The notes under the pieces: generated by a model
Database searches by the model: none
The model's input: the letters and a program-made list of their open reading frames with translations, nothing else
What the model was told of the DNA's origin: nothing
Shown here: positions 1 through 6,177 of the stretch, piece by piece
Layout of the letters: every line of letters begins with the position of its first letter
How positions within the stretch are numbered: position 1 is the stretch's first letter
Assembly (NCBI GenBank): GCA_016840465.1
Contig: JAEOSH010000040.1
Location: forward strand, 1 to 21,220
DNA length: 21,220 nucleotides
Source: Candidatus Baldrarchaeum yapensis
GTDB lineage: Archaea; Asgardarchaeota; Baldrarchaeia; Baldrarchaeales; Baldrarchaeaceae
Direction: 5' to 3'
Translations under genes and position numbers: made by a program

Positions 1-161
1 AGATTACGGGGATCGATTTATCTGAGTATACCGATCGGCCACGGGACCCCGATTCCCCCCTCCCCTGGGACCACATAGACGTAGGGATTCCCAAGACTTT
101 GCTTTTGCGCGAGTTCGAGAGGGCTTGTGAGTTCTTGAAGGAATCTTCCCCTGAGAAATAA
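1..161 (+). CDS. C-terminal end of a B12-binding-type radical SAM protein (partial)
   Basis: The frame starting at base 3 is open from the window edge to a TAA at 159-161 and gives 52 residues. It contains the stretch LPWDHIDVGIPKTLLLREFE. From memory, PWDxIDxGVxKxFLxxExxRA is the closing motif of a family of radical SAM proteins (TIGR03960-like, often with an N-terminal cobalamin-binding domain) common in archaea and bacteria. The start, the CxxxCxxC cluster site and any B12 domain lie outside the window, so the substrate cannot be judged. Codon use and the clean end before a TATA box at 202-210 support a real gene. The family call rests on one motif. Confidence 0.72.
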   Translation, partial: ITGIDLSEYTDRPRDPDSPLPWDHIDVGIPKTLLLREFERACEFLKESSPEK

Positions 162-201
162 CCTTACATCCGATCCATCGTTGTTCCATGACCGGAAGTA
201 C

Positions 202-210
202 ATTTAAAAG
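202..210 (+). promoter_or_regulatory. TATA box for the 242-496 gene
   Basis: The sequence atttaaaag lies 36 bp before the ATG at 242, so transcription should start near 231-233. That leaves a leader of about 10 nt which includes GGTGA at 233-237. Confidence 0.5.
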
Positions 211-241
211 TTTTAGAAACTCAGAACTCCTAGGTGATGCT

Positions 242-496
242 ATGCCCACGATTGAGGTTTCCGAGGAGGTCATGGCGGCAATTCAAAAGATCTTAGAGGA
301 TCAGAGGTACAATTCCCTCGAGGAGGTTTTGATGGATGCAATCGCGCTCCTGATAGAGGATCTGTATTCGGAGGTTAAGCGCAAGGAGGACATCCCGAAG
401 GAGGTCCTGGATTTTCTGACAACGGTTGTCGCCAGACACTATGGGGGGACCGGCAACTGCCCATGTAGGGTCTGTAAGTTTTACCGGCGACTTTGA
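242..496 (+). CDS. Small helical protein with a C-terminal CPCRVC motif, unknown function
   Basis: An 84-residue protein. An in-frame GTG or ATG further up (188) would add 18 residues, but the TATA box at 202-210 and the GGTGA at 233-237 point to ATG 242. Residues 1-40 look like a short beta strand (PTIEVSEEV) followed by helices, a layout seen in small ribbon-helix-helix-like antitoxins and regulators. The rest is helical, and the last 20 residues carry CPCRVC, a possible metal site. The 3' end overlaps the converging DUF362 gene by 16 bp (481-496). I do not recognise the family; a DNA-binding or metal-sensing role is only a guess. Confidence 0.7.
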   Translation: MPTIEVSEEVMAAIQKILEDQRYNSLEEVLMDAIALLIEDLYSEVKRKEDIPKEVLDFLTTVVARHYGGTGNCPCRVCKFYRRL

Positions 497-1644
497 TGAT
501 CCCTCCTCCTGTGGGCGCTTAGTATTTCCATCAGCCAGTTGACAAGCGAAATTAGTGGGGGGCATCCCGGAAGAAATCTTCCTAGGTGACTGTACTCCTG
601 AGCACAATCCCCCACCACGAGCACATTTCCCTCAACACTTTCCGGCACGTAGGGAGATCTTCCGACAATCACAGACAGTTTCCCGATCCTTTCGAGCAAG
701 TTACGGACCCTCAGCTCCTCAAGGATCACTCCCACCGGATCCAGGCACCCTATGCATGCCCCTCCCGCGTATATTTCCACGCCCTCGAATCTCCCGTAAA
801 GCCCCATAATTGGGCGCTTTATGTGCCTACGGACGGATGCGATGCTTTCGCCTACGATTTCTATCTTTTCGAGATCTCCCACACCTATACCCTCCCTCCA
901 CGCGACCCTGATCATCTCCACCTCCTCGGGATCGACCCCAACAACACTTGCGGATACTGCGTCTACCGCCACCACGTCTTCACCACCTATTACGATGTTA
1001 AGCGGGATTGGTGTACCGAGTACGGGACCCTGACCTTCCATTGCAATTATTCCGTCCATTATCGTCAAATCCGGCCTTATTACCCTCATTAGGTCGGCAA
1101 GCGCGATATTGAGGTCGCACCTATGGATCTTCACCCTATCCTCTCTCCTCAGTAGGCCCATCAGGTTCTTCATTCCCAGTGACAGGAGAGTGAATGTGTT
1201 TGTTTTCAGTTTCGGGATATTCACGAAGAAGTCGCATTCTAGGAGAATTCTTGGAAGTTTTACCTCTTTAAGTCTCTTTCCACCGGGTATTGGGACGACC
1301 ACGTGCTCCATCTTGTCGAGTCTCACTAGGTCCACGCCCGTCTCTCTTGCCACTGCGGCTATTCCGCTTCTTTCGAGGGTCAGATCGGAGGGTGCTACAA
1401 GCCCCTCGCCCTCCCCCAGTATTATTTTCTCGGCACCCATTTCTCTCAGCGCGCCAATTACGGCACGCACAATGAGAGGATGTGTTGTTGCAGCACGATT
1501 GGGAGAAAGCGCGGCGCATACATTTGGTTTGAGAAAGATAGTACCTTCCAGCTTTCTGTTAAACTTCAATAACTCTAGGACCTTTCGGATCGCTTGTTCA
1601 GAGTCTTCGTATCGCTCGCACCTCACGAGCGCGACTTTCGGCAT
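481..1644 (-). CDS. DUF362 family protein with C-terminal cysteines
   Basis: A 387-residue protein starting at ATG 1644. It has the DUF362 (PF04015) pattern: an N-terminal FLKPNV block (37-42), the KLKTNTFTLLSLGMKNLMG region (145-163), MDG near 196-198, and Asp-rich strands around GGEDVVAVDA (220-229). DUF362 members are often described as iron-sulfur proteins of unknown reaction, sometimes with a ferredoxin domain; that domain is absent here. The C-terminal part instead has GACIGC (Cys297, Cys300), GDC (Cys347) and PGCPP (Cys361), four cysteines that could hold a cluster or metal. The gene begins 7 bp after hypA on the same strand, so the two should be co-transcribed, which hints at a nickel- or redox-related role (inference). 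The family call is firm; the function is unknown. Confidence 0.88.
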   Translation of the reverse strand: MPKVALVRCERYEDSEQAIRKVLELLKFNRKLEGTIFLKPNVCAALSPNRAATTHPLIVRAVIGALREMGAEKIILGEGEGLVAPSDLTLERSGIAAVARETGVDLVRLDKMEHVVVPIPGGKRLKEVKLPRILLECDFFVNIPKLKTNTFTLLSLGMKNLMGLLRREDRVKIHRCDLNIALADLMRVIRPDLTIMDGIIAMEGQGPVLGTPIPLNIVIGGEDVVAVDAVSASVVGVDPEEVEMIRVAWREGIGVGDLEKIEIVGESIASVRRHIKRPIMGLYGRFEGVEIYAGGACIGCLDPVGVILEELRVRNLLERIGKLSVIVGRSPYVPESVEGNVLVVGDCAQEYSHLGRFLPGCPPLISLVNWLMEILSAHRRRDHQSRR

Positions 1645-1651
1645 TTCGACC

Positions 1652-2029
1652 TCACATCACGACTTTTATGCTTTTCACGAGCAGTTCCTTACCCCCGATG
1701 ATTTCTGTATCCTCGGAATCGCATTTAGGACAACGTAAGGATAACATGAAGTATGGTGTGTGGTACTCCGGTCCGCGATATTCCACTACGCCCTCGAAGC
1801 CGCAGTTATTGCATCTTATTTTAGGAGGTGATGTTTCTATTTTTATTTTCGCGCCGTCCGCTATTGTTTTTTCGAAGAGGAGTTCAAGGCAGAACTTCAG
1901 CTGGTCGAGATTAAGGAAAGTGAGCGAGCCAATCAGCAACTCCACTTCTACTACTTTCTTCGCCCTCCTCTCGCTGGCGACGCTTAACACAACCCCGCAG
2001 ATTTTCTGGGCTGTGGAGAATTCGTGCAT
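1652..2029 (-). CDS. hypA: HypA-like nickel metallochaperone for hydrogenase maturation
   Basis: HypA delivers nickel, with HypB, to [NiFe]-hydrogenase large subunits. The 125-residue protein begins MHEFS: in the family the N-terminal Met-His (His2) binds nickel. A zinc site is formed by CNNC (Cys73, Cys76) and CPKC (Cys100, Cys103). A GTG nine bases further up would add three residues and block the nickel site. ATG 2029 is favoured because a TATA box at 2053-2058 sits 26 bp upstream, which fits a leaderless mRNA. The DUF362 gene follows after 7 bp. No hypB, hydrogenase or other nickel-enzyme gene is in the window, so the client protein is unknown. Confidence 0.92.
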   Translation of the reverse strand: MHEFSTAQKICGVVLSVASERRAKKVVEVELLIGSLTFLNLDQLKFCLELLFEKTIADGAKIKIETSPPKIRCNNCGFEGVVEYRGPEYHTPYFMLSLRCPKCDSEDTEIIGGKELLVKSIKVVM

Positions 2030-2052
2030 TGGATACACCGCCGCGCTACTGG

Positions 2053-2058
2053 TTTAAA
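2053..2058 (-). promoter_or_regulatory. TATA box of the hypA-DUF362 operon
   Basis: TTTAAA, centred 26 bp upstream of the hypA ATG (2029). This is the archaeal TATA-to-start spacing, so the transcript should begin at or next to the start codon. Confidence 0.6.
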
Positions 2059-2130
2059 GATACCCACATGCCACTTCCTAAACTTTTCTGTTATGTAGCA
2101 TTTTGCGAACTTTGGGATCCGACCGTAGAG

Positions 2131-2190
2131 GATACCTCAGACCGCTAAACGTTCATCACCGGTCAGGTGGTAACCAACTCATCATCGGCA
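2131..2190 (-). ncRNA. C/D box guide sRNA (2'-O-methylation guide)
   Basis: The minus strand holds every box of an archaeal C/D sRNA in order: box C ATGATGA (2185-2179), guide GTTGGTTACCAC (2178-2167), box D' CTGA (2166-2163), a 3-nt spacer, box C' GTGATGA (2159-2153), guide ACGTTTAGCGGT (2152-2141), box D CTGA (2140-2137). Both guides are exactly 12 nt and the D'-C' spacer is short, as is usual in archaea. The ends TGCC and GGTA can form a short closing stem. A TATA-like AATATTA at 2212-2218 predicts a 5' end near 2190. With the N+5 rule, the guides would direct methylation in RNA containing GUGGUAACCAAC (fifth base U) and ACCGCUAAACGU (fifth base C). The C/D proteins L7Ae, Nop5 and fibrillarin should bind it. 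The targets were not identified. Confidence 0.85.
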
Positions 2191-2211
2191 GTCAGTTATT
2201 GTTGTTAACGC

Positions 2212-2218
2212 AATATTA
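2212..2218 (-). promoter_or_regulatory. Possible TATA box of the C/D box sRNA
   Basis: AATATTA, centred about 25 bp upstream of the predicted 5' end near 2190, five bases before box C. Confidence 0.4.
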
Positions 2219-2316
2219 CCTTATTGCCTTCTGCCTACCAGATATTCCAGCAACGCCCTTCCATTCACCCCAACTTCAGTTATGGGAAGAGATTTATCAG
2301 AACCGCGCAAGTTTAC

Positions 2317-2322
2317 TATAAA
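2317..2322 (+). promoter_or_regulatory. TATA box of the membrane zinc-ribbon gene
   Basis: TATAAA followed by AGG, centred 24-25 bp upstream of ATG 2344. It predicts a leaderless mRNA and decides the start against an in-frame ATG at 2224, which lies upstream of the promoter. Confidence 0.65.
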
Positions 2323-2343
2323 AGGGCGGCATGGTGGTTGATA

Positions 2344-2850
2344 ATGCCAAGCTGGGGAAGGGCCTTTGTGGTGGCGATAAAGGTCTTCTTGGTGGGACTC
2401 ATCTGGGCAATAATCGGGCAAATCATCATATGGATCGGTAGTTCGATGCTAATCGCCGCGCTCATTCCCGAACTCCAGCATGCTCAGAGACCTGAAGAGG
2501 TGTTACCATACGTCGGCCAGATGGTCGCAATAATGCTCCCCCTGCTAGTAGTTGGAGCGATAATAACCACGATCGGCGTCTACGCGACCCTCATAAAGTA
2601 CACGGTAGATGAGGCCGTTAAGGAGTGCAGGTCCATTCAGTCCCAGTACCCCGCATATCAGCCGTACCAGTACACGTATCCCGGTCCCCCGGCTCAGGTT
2701 ACGGAGGCAAAACCAATAAGGGTATGCCCAGTTTGCAAATCGGCTGTTCCGGAAGATGCCGTGTTTTGTCCAAATTGCGGGGCCAAATTGACGGGCGGTG
2801 CAGAAGAAACTACGGGTACGGGAACTCATGGCCACAGTAAGGGCATTTGA
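2344..2850 (+). CDS. Two-helix membrane protein with C-terminal zinc ribbon
   Basis: A 168-residue protein. There are two hydrophobic segments, about residues 8-40 and 57-84, separated by a short polar loop. A Tyr/Pro/Gln-rich linker (100-117) follows, then a zinc ribbon CPVC (Cys128, Cys131) and CPNCG (Cys142, Cys145), and a Gly/Thr-rich tail. This resembles archaeal proteins with a DUF-type membrane anchor plus a 'zinc-ribbon domain' whose roles are unknown. The ribbon would probably face the cytoplasm. The start is fixed by the TATA box at 2317-2322. The last 41 bp overlap the converging gene at 2810. Confidence 0.75.
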   Translation: MPSWGRAFVVAIKVFLVGLIWAIIGQIIIWIGSSMLIAALIPELQHAQRPEEVLPYVGQMVAIMLPLLVVGAIITTIGVYATLIKYTVDEAVKECRSIQSQYPAYQPYQYTYPGPPAQVTEAKPIRVCPVCKSAVPEDAVFCPNCGAKLTGGAEETTGTGTHGHSKGI

Positions 2851-2971
2851 TGTATCCACAGCTTCCCAGTGCAGATGATGGGCAACCCTGGCAACTTATT
2901 GCTCTGGCATATGAGATGTCGAAGCGCGCGCCACATCTTGGGCACGTTATCAAGTTTCTCCCTCTTGCCAC
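2810..2971 (-). CDS. Small cysteine-rich zinc-ribbon-like protein
   Basis: A 53-residue protein with four Cys groups: CPRC, CQGC, a single C, and CPYCGHEFP near the end. It most likely binds one or two metal ions. The pattern CPxCGxxF...CxxCP...C...KCPxCGxEFP recalls small archaeal proteins sometimes found beside feoA/feoB iron-transport genes (recollection, weak); no feo gene is present. Start choice: GGAGG lies 7 nt before GTG 2971, which I use. ATG 2977 is too close to that site. ATG 3004 lies 27 bp from a TATA box (3027-3035) and would be a leaderless start adding 11 residues. The 3' end overlaps the converging membrane gene by 41 bp. Confidence 0.72.
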   Translation of the reverse strand: MARGRNLITCPRCGARFDISYARAISCQGCPSSALGSCGYIKCPYCGHEFPYP

Positions 2972-3026
2972 GTTCATTCCTCCTTTTATGTCCTTAGCAT
3001 GCATTAGGATATTACGCTCTTAAGAG

Positions 3027-3035
3027 ATTTAAAAA
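3027..3035 (-). promoter_or_regulatory. TATA box of the small cysteine-rich gene
   Basis: The minus strand reads TTTTTAAAT, predicting a transcript start near 3005. That is either leaderless use of ATG 3004 or a 34-nt leader carrying GGAGG ahead of GTG 2971. Confidence 0.5.
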
Positions 3036-3207
3036 TTCTCAAAGGAAGATCGATATTGACGTAGCAAGTGGGAGCATTATGCCATTAATCGCCACTCCGT
3101 ACTGTTACTTGACACCATTATTCACAACTCTCACATTAGCAAGTGGCGCGACTCACACACTTACCTACACCGTTCTGATTCTCCGCTACTTTTGTTGCAA
3201 TTGACGC

Positions 3208-3352
3208 GTGTGCGGCGGAAAGCCTTCCCGTCTCGGGGTCCATCGACGGGCTTTCGCGGGGAGCGGTACTCCGCACATCCATCTGACCCTCGCTCCGCCC
3301 TTTCGGGCTTCCCTTCCTCTCACCGTCCCTCCCACATCCCGGGCGGAGCCCG
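3208..3352 (-). ncRNA. Candidate structured RNA of unknown class
   Basis: A GC-rich island inside an AT-rich 700-bp gap. On the minus strand GCTCCGCCC (3349-3341) is perfectly complementary to GGGCGGAGC (3300-3292). GCCC-GAAA-GGGC (3308-3297) makes a GNRA-capped hairpin. GTGCGG (3276-3271) pairs with CCGCAC (3215-3210) and encloses a further stem, AAAGCC/GGCTTT plus CGTC/GACG, with a 12-nt loop. GGGTC (3289-3285) can pair with GACCC in that loop. A TATA box at 3372-3378 predicts a start near 3350, just before the first helix. Frames here lack coding character. I could not match RNase P RNA (no GAGGAAAGTC), SRP RNA, 5S rRNA or tRNA motifs. The 3' end is unclear, and some pairings exclude each other. 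Confidence 0.45.
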
Positions 3353-3371
3353 CTTAACACAACAGAAGTCC

Positions 3372-3378
3372 TTTATAA
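3372..3378 (-). promoter_or_regulatory. TATA box upstream of the structured RNA candidate
   Basis: TTATAAA on the minus strand inside CCTTATAAAGG. The expected start, 25-26 bp downstream, falls at about 3349-3350, where the base-paired region begins. The box is nearly palindromic, so it could also fire to the right, where no gene follows. Confidence 0.45.
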
Positions 3379-3500
3379 GGGTTTTGAGGTTGCAAAGGTG
3401 CGTGAAGGCAGCAAATGCAACACTATACGTTTCTGCCCCTCTCACCTCTCGTCGAGCATACCACTTTCATCGTACTTTGACGGTCATGGAAAATAAATTG

Positions 3501-3524
3501 GAAATTTTGAATAATCAAAATTTC
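3501..3524. repeat. Perfect 10-bp inverted repeat with ATAA loop
   Basis: Arms GAAATTTTGA (3501-3510) and TCAAAATTTC (3515-3524) with a 4-nt loop. It lies in the otherwise featureless AT-rich stretch 3380-3704, where I see no credible gene. No T-run follows on either strand, so a binding palindrome or a transcript-end hairpin are both possible. Confidence 0.6.
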
Positions 3525-3704
3525 ACACAACTAATGTCTAATCCTATCATTCGTACCGGATCGTATACATTGATGAAGGATACTATTTGTGATACGAAGA
3601 TCACTATGGTAATGGTATGAGAATTTGCGTAGCAATTGATGATATGCTGTTGCTTCTCCGGTAATCGTTAGCACATGCGTCAGGTGGGGCGATAAAATAG
3701 GAAA

Positions 3705-3965
3705 TTACGTGATGTAGGAGAGAGATCTTGTGGATGCCCTCGTGGAGGGGGTGGGTTCTCCCTCCCTCTCGTCAGCAAGGGTGTGGAGGAGTTTACATAT
3801 CATTTCGAGGGACTTGCTTACCTCCATCAGGGAACTATCAACCTTGTCTTCGAATCTGTCCATAACTTCTATTACCAAGCGGAGGACGCTCTTTAGTGAT
3901 TCAACTTCTTTGCTAAGCCTCTCCAAGGCCTTCTCGAGTTTCTCTATTTTGGTCGCCATTTCCAT
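3705..3965 (-). CDS. Small coiled-coil protein, unknown function
   Basis: An 86-residue protein from ATG 3965. Residues 4-40 follow a heptad-like pattern (KIEKLEKALERLSKEVESLK), so it should form a coiled coil. The middle is helical and rich in Met, Glu and Asp, and the tail is Ser/Thr-rich. In-frame ATGs at 3989 and 4001 would add up to 12 residues, but a TATA-like TGATATA at 4001-4007 places transcription near 3977, downstream of both. ATG 3959 is also possible. No enzymatic motif is seen. It may be an oligomerisation or scaffold protein; this is not supported further. Confidence 0.6.
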   Translation of the reverse strand: MEMATKIEKLEKALERLSKEVESLKSVLRLVIEVMDRFEDKVDSSLMEVSKSLEMICKLLHTLADEREGEPTPSTRASTRSLSYIT

Positions 3966-4289
3966 TGTGGGTACCCTAGTGATCGAATGCATACCCTCCA
4001 TATATCACTTTTGTTAGGTATGATATCAAAATAGTTTTCTGGACAAAAACAATAATATGCCGGAAACATGTGGACATTACTGCAATCTTTTTGCACATCC
4101 CAAAAAGATCCTTTGAAGTTGCTCAAATCGCCAATTCCTTAAGGATCCACTCGATTGGTAAATCTCTTCCTCTCGACAAAATGGCATGCAAACATTTAGT
4201 TTTATGCTCGCCGCCGCGTGGTGCCTTAGTGGTAGAAATTTAAACTGATGGGAAGTAAGATATGCCAAACCTCTCGCGGGTAGGTTTAC
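3966..4289. other. Divergent intergenic region with two promoters only
   Basis: It holds a TATA-like site for the coiled-coil gene (4001-4007, minus) and TTTAAA at 4239-4244 for the gene at 4290. I see no RNA gene or further ORF. A tRNA-like fragment at 4211-4237 was considered and rejected. Confidence 0.4.
4239..4244 (+). promoter_or_regulatory. TATA box for the 4290 gene
   Basis: TTTAAA, predicting a start near 4267 and a 23-nt leader that contains GGGTAGGT before ATG 4290. Confidence 0.45.
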
Positions 4290-4946
4290 ATGTTGCCGAC
4301 GGACGGAAGAATCCGTGGACTTGTGCTTAAAGAGCCGGACTTTCTGGCGGGACTGTGGTTCAACACCTTGCTTGAGCACTACGTTACCAAGAGCGTGGGA
4401 GTCATCGACAACTACTACATTACGGAACTTGTCAACTCCGAAAATCTTGGACTCTACTTTGAATTGTCACGGGCCTTTTCGAAGGATTTCCATATACTTA
4501 AGCTCTTCCCCAAAAATAGCGGAATAGGTGTCGAAAGGCTCGCATCTCTCAGGCCTCCGGACGCGCGCGAAGTTCTCATAGTTGCAACTCCGATAAGCGG
4601 GCTCTTCCCGAGGTATATTCCCGCAAGAGTTGTCATTCGCAGGATGAGAATTTCCCCGGAGTGTGCGGCGTTGGAGTTCCCGATAATTTACGAGTACGAG
4701 GGCACCTTCTTCACAATATTGTGCACATCTGAGTCCTTCGAGGAGGGAGGGCCGGAGCAGGAGATAAGGATATGGCACCTGGAGTTTGAGGGTTGGGAGC
4801 CGAGGACCGGCACCTTCTACGAACTTGAGAAGGAAGGAGGGCTCAGGCCAGTGAACCCCTCGGAGATGAATATCTACGGGAACTCGCGGATCATGCTTGT
4901 GAAGAGGGTAGTTGATTTTGTCGACCCGTTAGAGAGGTGGACCTGA
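4290..4946 (+). CDS. Conserved-looking protein of unknown function
   Basis: A 218-residue soluble protein with mixed alpha/beta character; no signal peptide, membrane segment or nucleotide-binding motif was seen. Features: an N-terminal helical half with many aromatic residues, a central strand-rich part (EVLIVATPISGLFPRYI, RVVIRRMRI), and an acidic C-terminal half rich in Glu, Gly and Trp (FEEGGPEQEIRIWHLEFEGW). Codon use matches its neighbours and the frame is open throughout, so I consider it real. It is a single gene with its own TATA box (4239-4244) and is followed by T-rich terminator sequence. I do not recognise the family. Confidence 0.7.
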   Translation: MLPTDGRIRGLVLKEPDFLAGLWFNTLLEHYVTKSVGVIDNYYITELVNSENLGLYFELSRAFSKDFHILKLFPKNSGIGVERLASLRPPDAREVLIVATPISGLFPRYIPARVVIRRMRISPECAALEFPIIYEYEGTFFTILCTSESFEEGGPEQEIRIWHLEFEGWEPRTGTFYELEKEGGLRPVNPSEMNIYGNSRIMLVKRVVDFVDPLERWT

Positions 4947-5002
4947 CCCTTTCTGCGCGTTGCGATATTTGTCTGATGATTTCATTTTGACAAAGTGAGC
5001 GC

Positions 5003-5036
5003 CTAATTTTTACTGAGAGAGCACCACTCTTTTTTA
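5003..5036 (+). terminator. T-tract terminator after the 4290-4946 gene
   Basis: Two T-runs on the coding strand, T5 at 5007-5011 and T6 at 5030-5035. The second is preceded by a weak hairpin, GAGA(gcacca)CTCT. Oligo-T on the non-template strand is the archaeal termination signal. Confidence 0.5.
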
Positions 5037-5106
5037 AGCGTCAGTTGCAAGAGGAATTAACGAAGTTTCGATGAAATATTATAATGGCTATTACAATCTC
5101 GTGAAA

Positions 5107-5116
5107 TTTTTATATG
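5107..5116 (+). promoter_or_regulatory. TATA box upstream of the PRTase regulator
   Basis: TTTTTATATG, predicting a start near 5137-5140. This gives either a leaderless small ORF beginning at GTG 5141 or a leader of about 200 nt for the gene at 5336. Confidence 0.5.
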
Positions 5117-5140
5117 TACCTTTGCAATTGTAGTGGAGGC

Positions 5141-5317
5141 GTGGTGCTGGTGTTTAAGCGTTCAAAGAGGCGATATCCGATTGAGGAGAGTTCGTGTAAG
5201 TATGAAGGAGAGAAGGTGAGTGACCCTAACAATAATTATTATTTAATGATAAGTGCAATCTCTAACTTAAAAGGAAAAATTAAGCGAAAATGTTGGAGAA
5301 ACGAATTTCTGCCGTGA
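5141..5317 (+). CDS. Possible small basic leader protein
   Basis: A 58-codon frame ending 18 bp before the PRTase start. It would begin at GTG 5141 (about 29 bp from the TATA centre) or GTG 5144 (5 nt after TGGAGG at 5133-5138). The product would be Lys/Arg-rich with two cysteines. Against it: AT-rich codons, no recognisable domain, and no similarity I can recall. It may simply be the 5' untranslated region of the downstream gene, or a regulatory leader ORF. Confidence 0.3.
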   Translation: MVLVFKRSKRRYPIEESSCKYEGEKVSDPNNNYYLMISAISNLKGKIKRKCWRNEFLP

Positions 5318-5335
5318 TAAGAGGTGAAATGAGGT

Positions 5336-6154
5336 TTGAAAAGCGTGAGAGATTTTCTATTTAGGTTGAGAGCAATATCGGTGTTGCAGTTGCTAAAGAG
5401 GTACTACACGTACCGGGTGCTATCAGAGATAACAAATGTCGATGCACCGACGCTCAACAGGTATGTCAAACGTGTACTCATGCCGACACTTAAGCGAGCG
5501 AGAAACATGGTCGATATTCTCGAAAAGAAAAGAGATCCCACGAGGGAGATCGTAAAGTGCATCCTGAAGTACAAGGGAAGAGATGCAATAAAGATGTTAT
5601 TCGCTAATAGGCCCGAACTTGTCGGGTGGATGCTGGATAGAATTTGTGAGGAGATAAGCAGAAAGGATATTGATATATTCCTATGTACGAGTGATGGTGG
5701 CTTTGCACTATCGTCGGTGCTTGCGGCAATTTTAGGAAAGAAGGTGATAGTTGCCGAGAGAGGAGCACCTAAGACGCCGGAGGTTGTAAGAGAGCGCACG
5801 CGAGTGCCATATAAGGACCTCATTGAGAGGATTTCGTACCTTCACATGCTTCCGCTCGAGCCCGAGGAGGAGCTCTATATTCCGAATGAGTACATAAGAG
5901 AGGTCGGCAAAAACGTCCGCACGGTGATAATTACGGACATGATGTGGACGGGAAGTACGTTTTACACGCTGGTGTCTCTAGCTAAGAAGATAGGAATGGA
6001 GATAAGGCATGGGGTTGTTGCGATAGTTGCGATCGAAAAAATTATCGAGAGGATGCGCAGGGACGTGGAGTTTCCAATAAGTTATCTGATAGCGCTGGAC
6101 AGGTATGAGGAGTTTCGAGAGTACGTTGAGGATCTTCAGAAGGGGGTCTTATGA
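5336..6154 (+). CDS. HTH-phosphoribosyltransferase regulator (GfcR-like)
   Basis: A 272-residue protein. Residues 12-60 form an HTH-like helical domain (YRVLSEITNVDAPTLNRYVK), and residues 75-250 form a type I phosphoribosyltransferase fold. The PRPP-loop counterpart is VIITDMMWTGST (197-208); the usual two acidic residues are T-D here, so catalysis is doubtful. Archaeal proteins of this build (GfcR and relatives) act as transcription regulators of sugar or nucleotide metabolism, with the PRTase domain as sensor (family knowledge). The start is TTG 5336, 8 nt after GAGGTGA (5321-5327); GTG 5345 is the alternative. It ends 23 bp before the converging thi4. Confidence 0.78.
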   Translation: MKSVRDFLFRLRAISVLQLLKRYYTYRVLSEITNVDAPTLNRYVKRVLMPTLKRARNMVDILEKKRDPTREIVKCILKYKGRDAIKMLFANRPELVGWMLDRICEEISRKDIDIFLCTSDGGFALSSVLAAILGKKVIVAERGAPKTPEVVRERTRVPYKDLIERISYLHMLPLEPEEELYIPNEYIREVGKNVRTVIITDMMWTGSTFYTLVSLAKKIGMEIRHGVVAIVAIEKIIERMRRDVEFPISYLIALDRYEEFREYVEDLQKGVL

Positions 6155-6177
6155 CCGCAATTTTTGCCAATTTTCGA

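Noticed and set aside
1109-1738. A 209-codon frame opposite the DUF362 gene
   Set aside because: It is the antisense shadow of a well-supported gene and is Ser/Phe/Arg-rich.
3140-3350. RNase P RNA or SRP RNA as identity of the structured element
   Set aside because: RNase P's GAGGAAAGTC block and SRP's helix 8 motif (GGAAG/AGCAG) were not found; only loose resemblances occur.
3136-3620. Open frames of 74 and 142 codons on the two strands of the GC-rich island
   Set aside because: Composition is Arg/Ser/Pro-rich with no domain character, and the DNA folds as RNA; they look like by-products of GC-rich sequence.
4211-4237. A tRNA-like 5' half (GCCGCCG followed by a D-loop-like TAGTGGTAGA)
   Set aside because: The D stem does not close, and the following sequence has no anticodon arm, T arm or matching acceptor strand.
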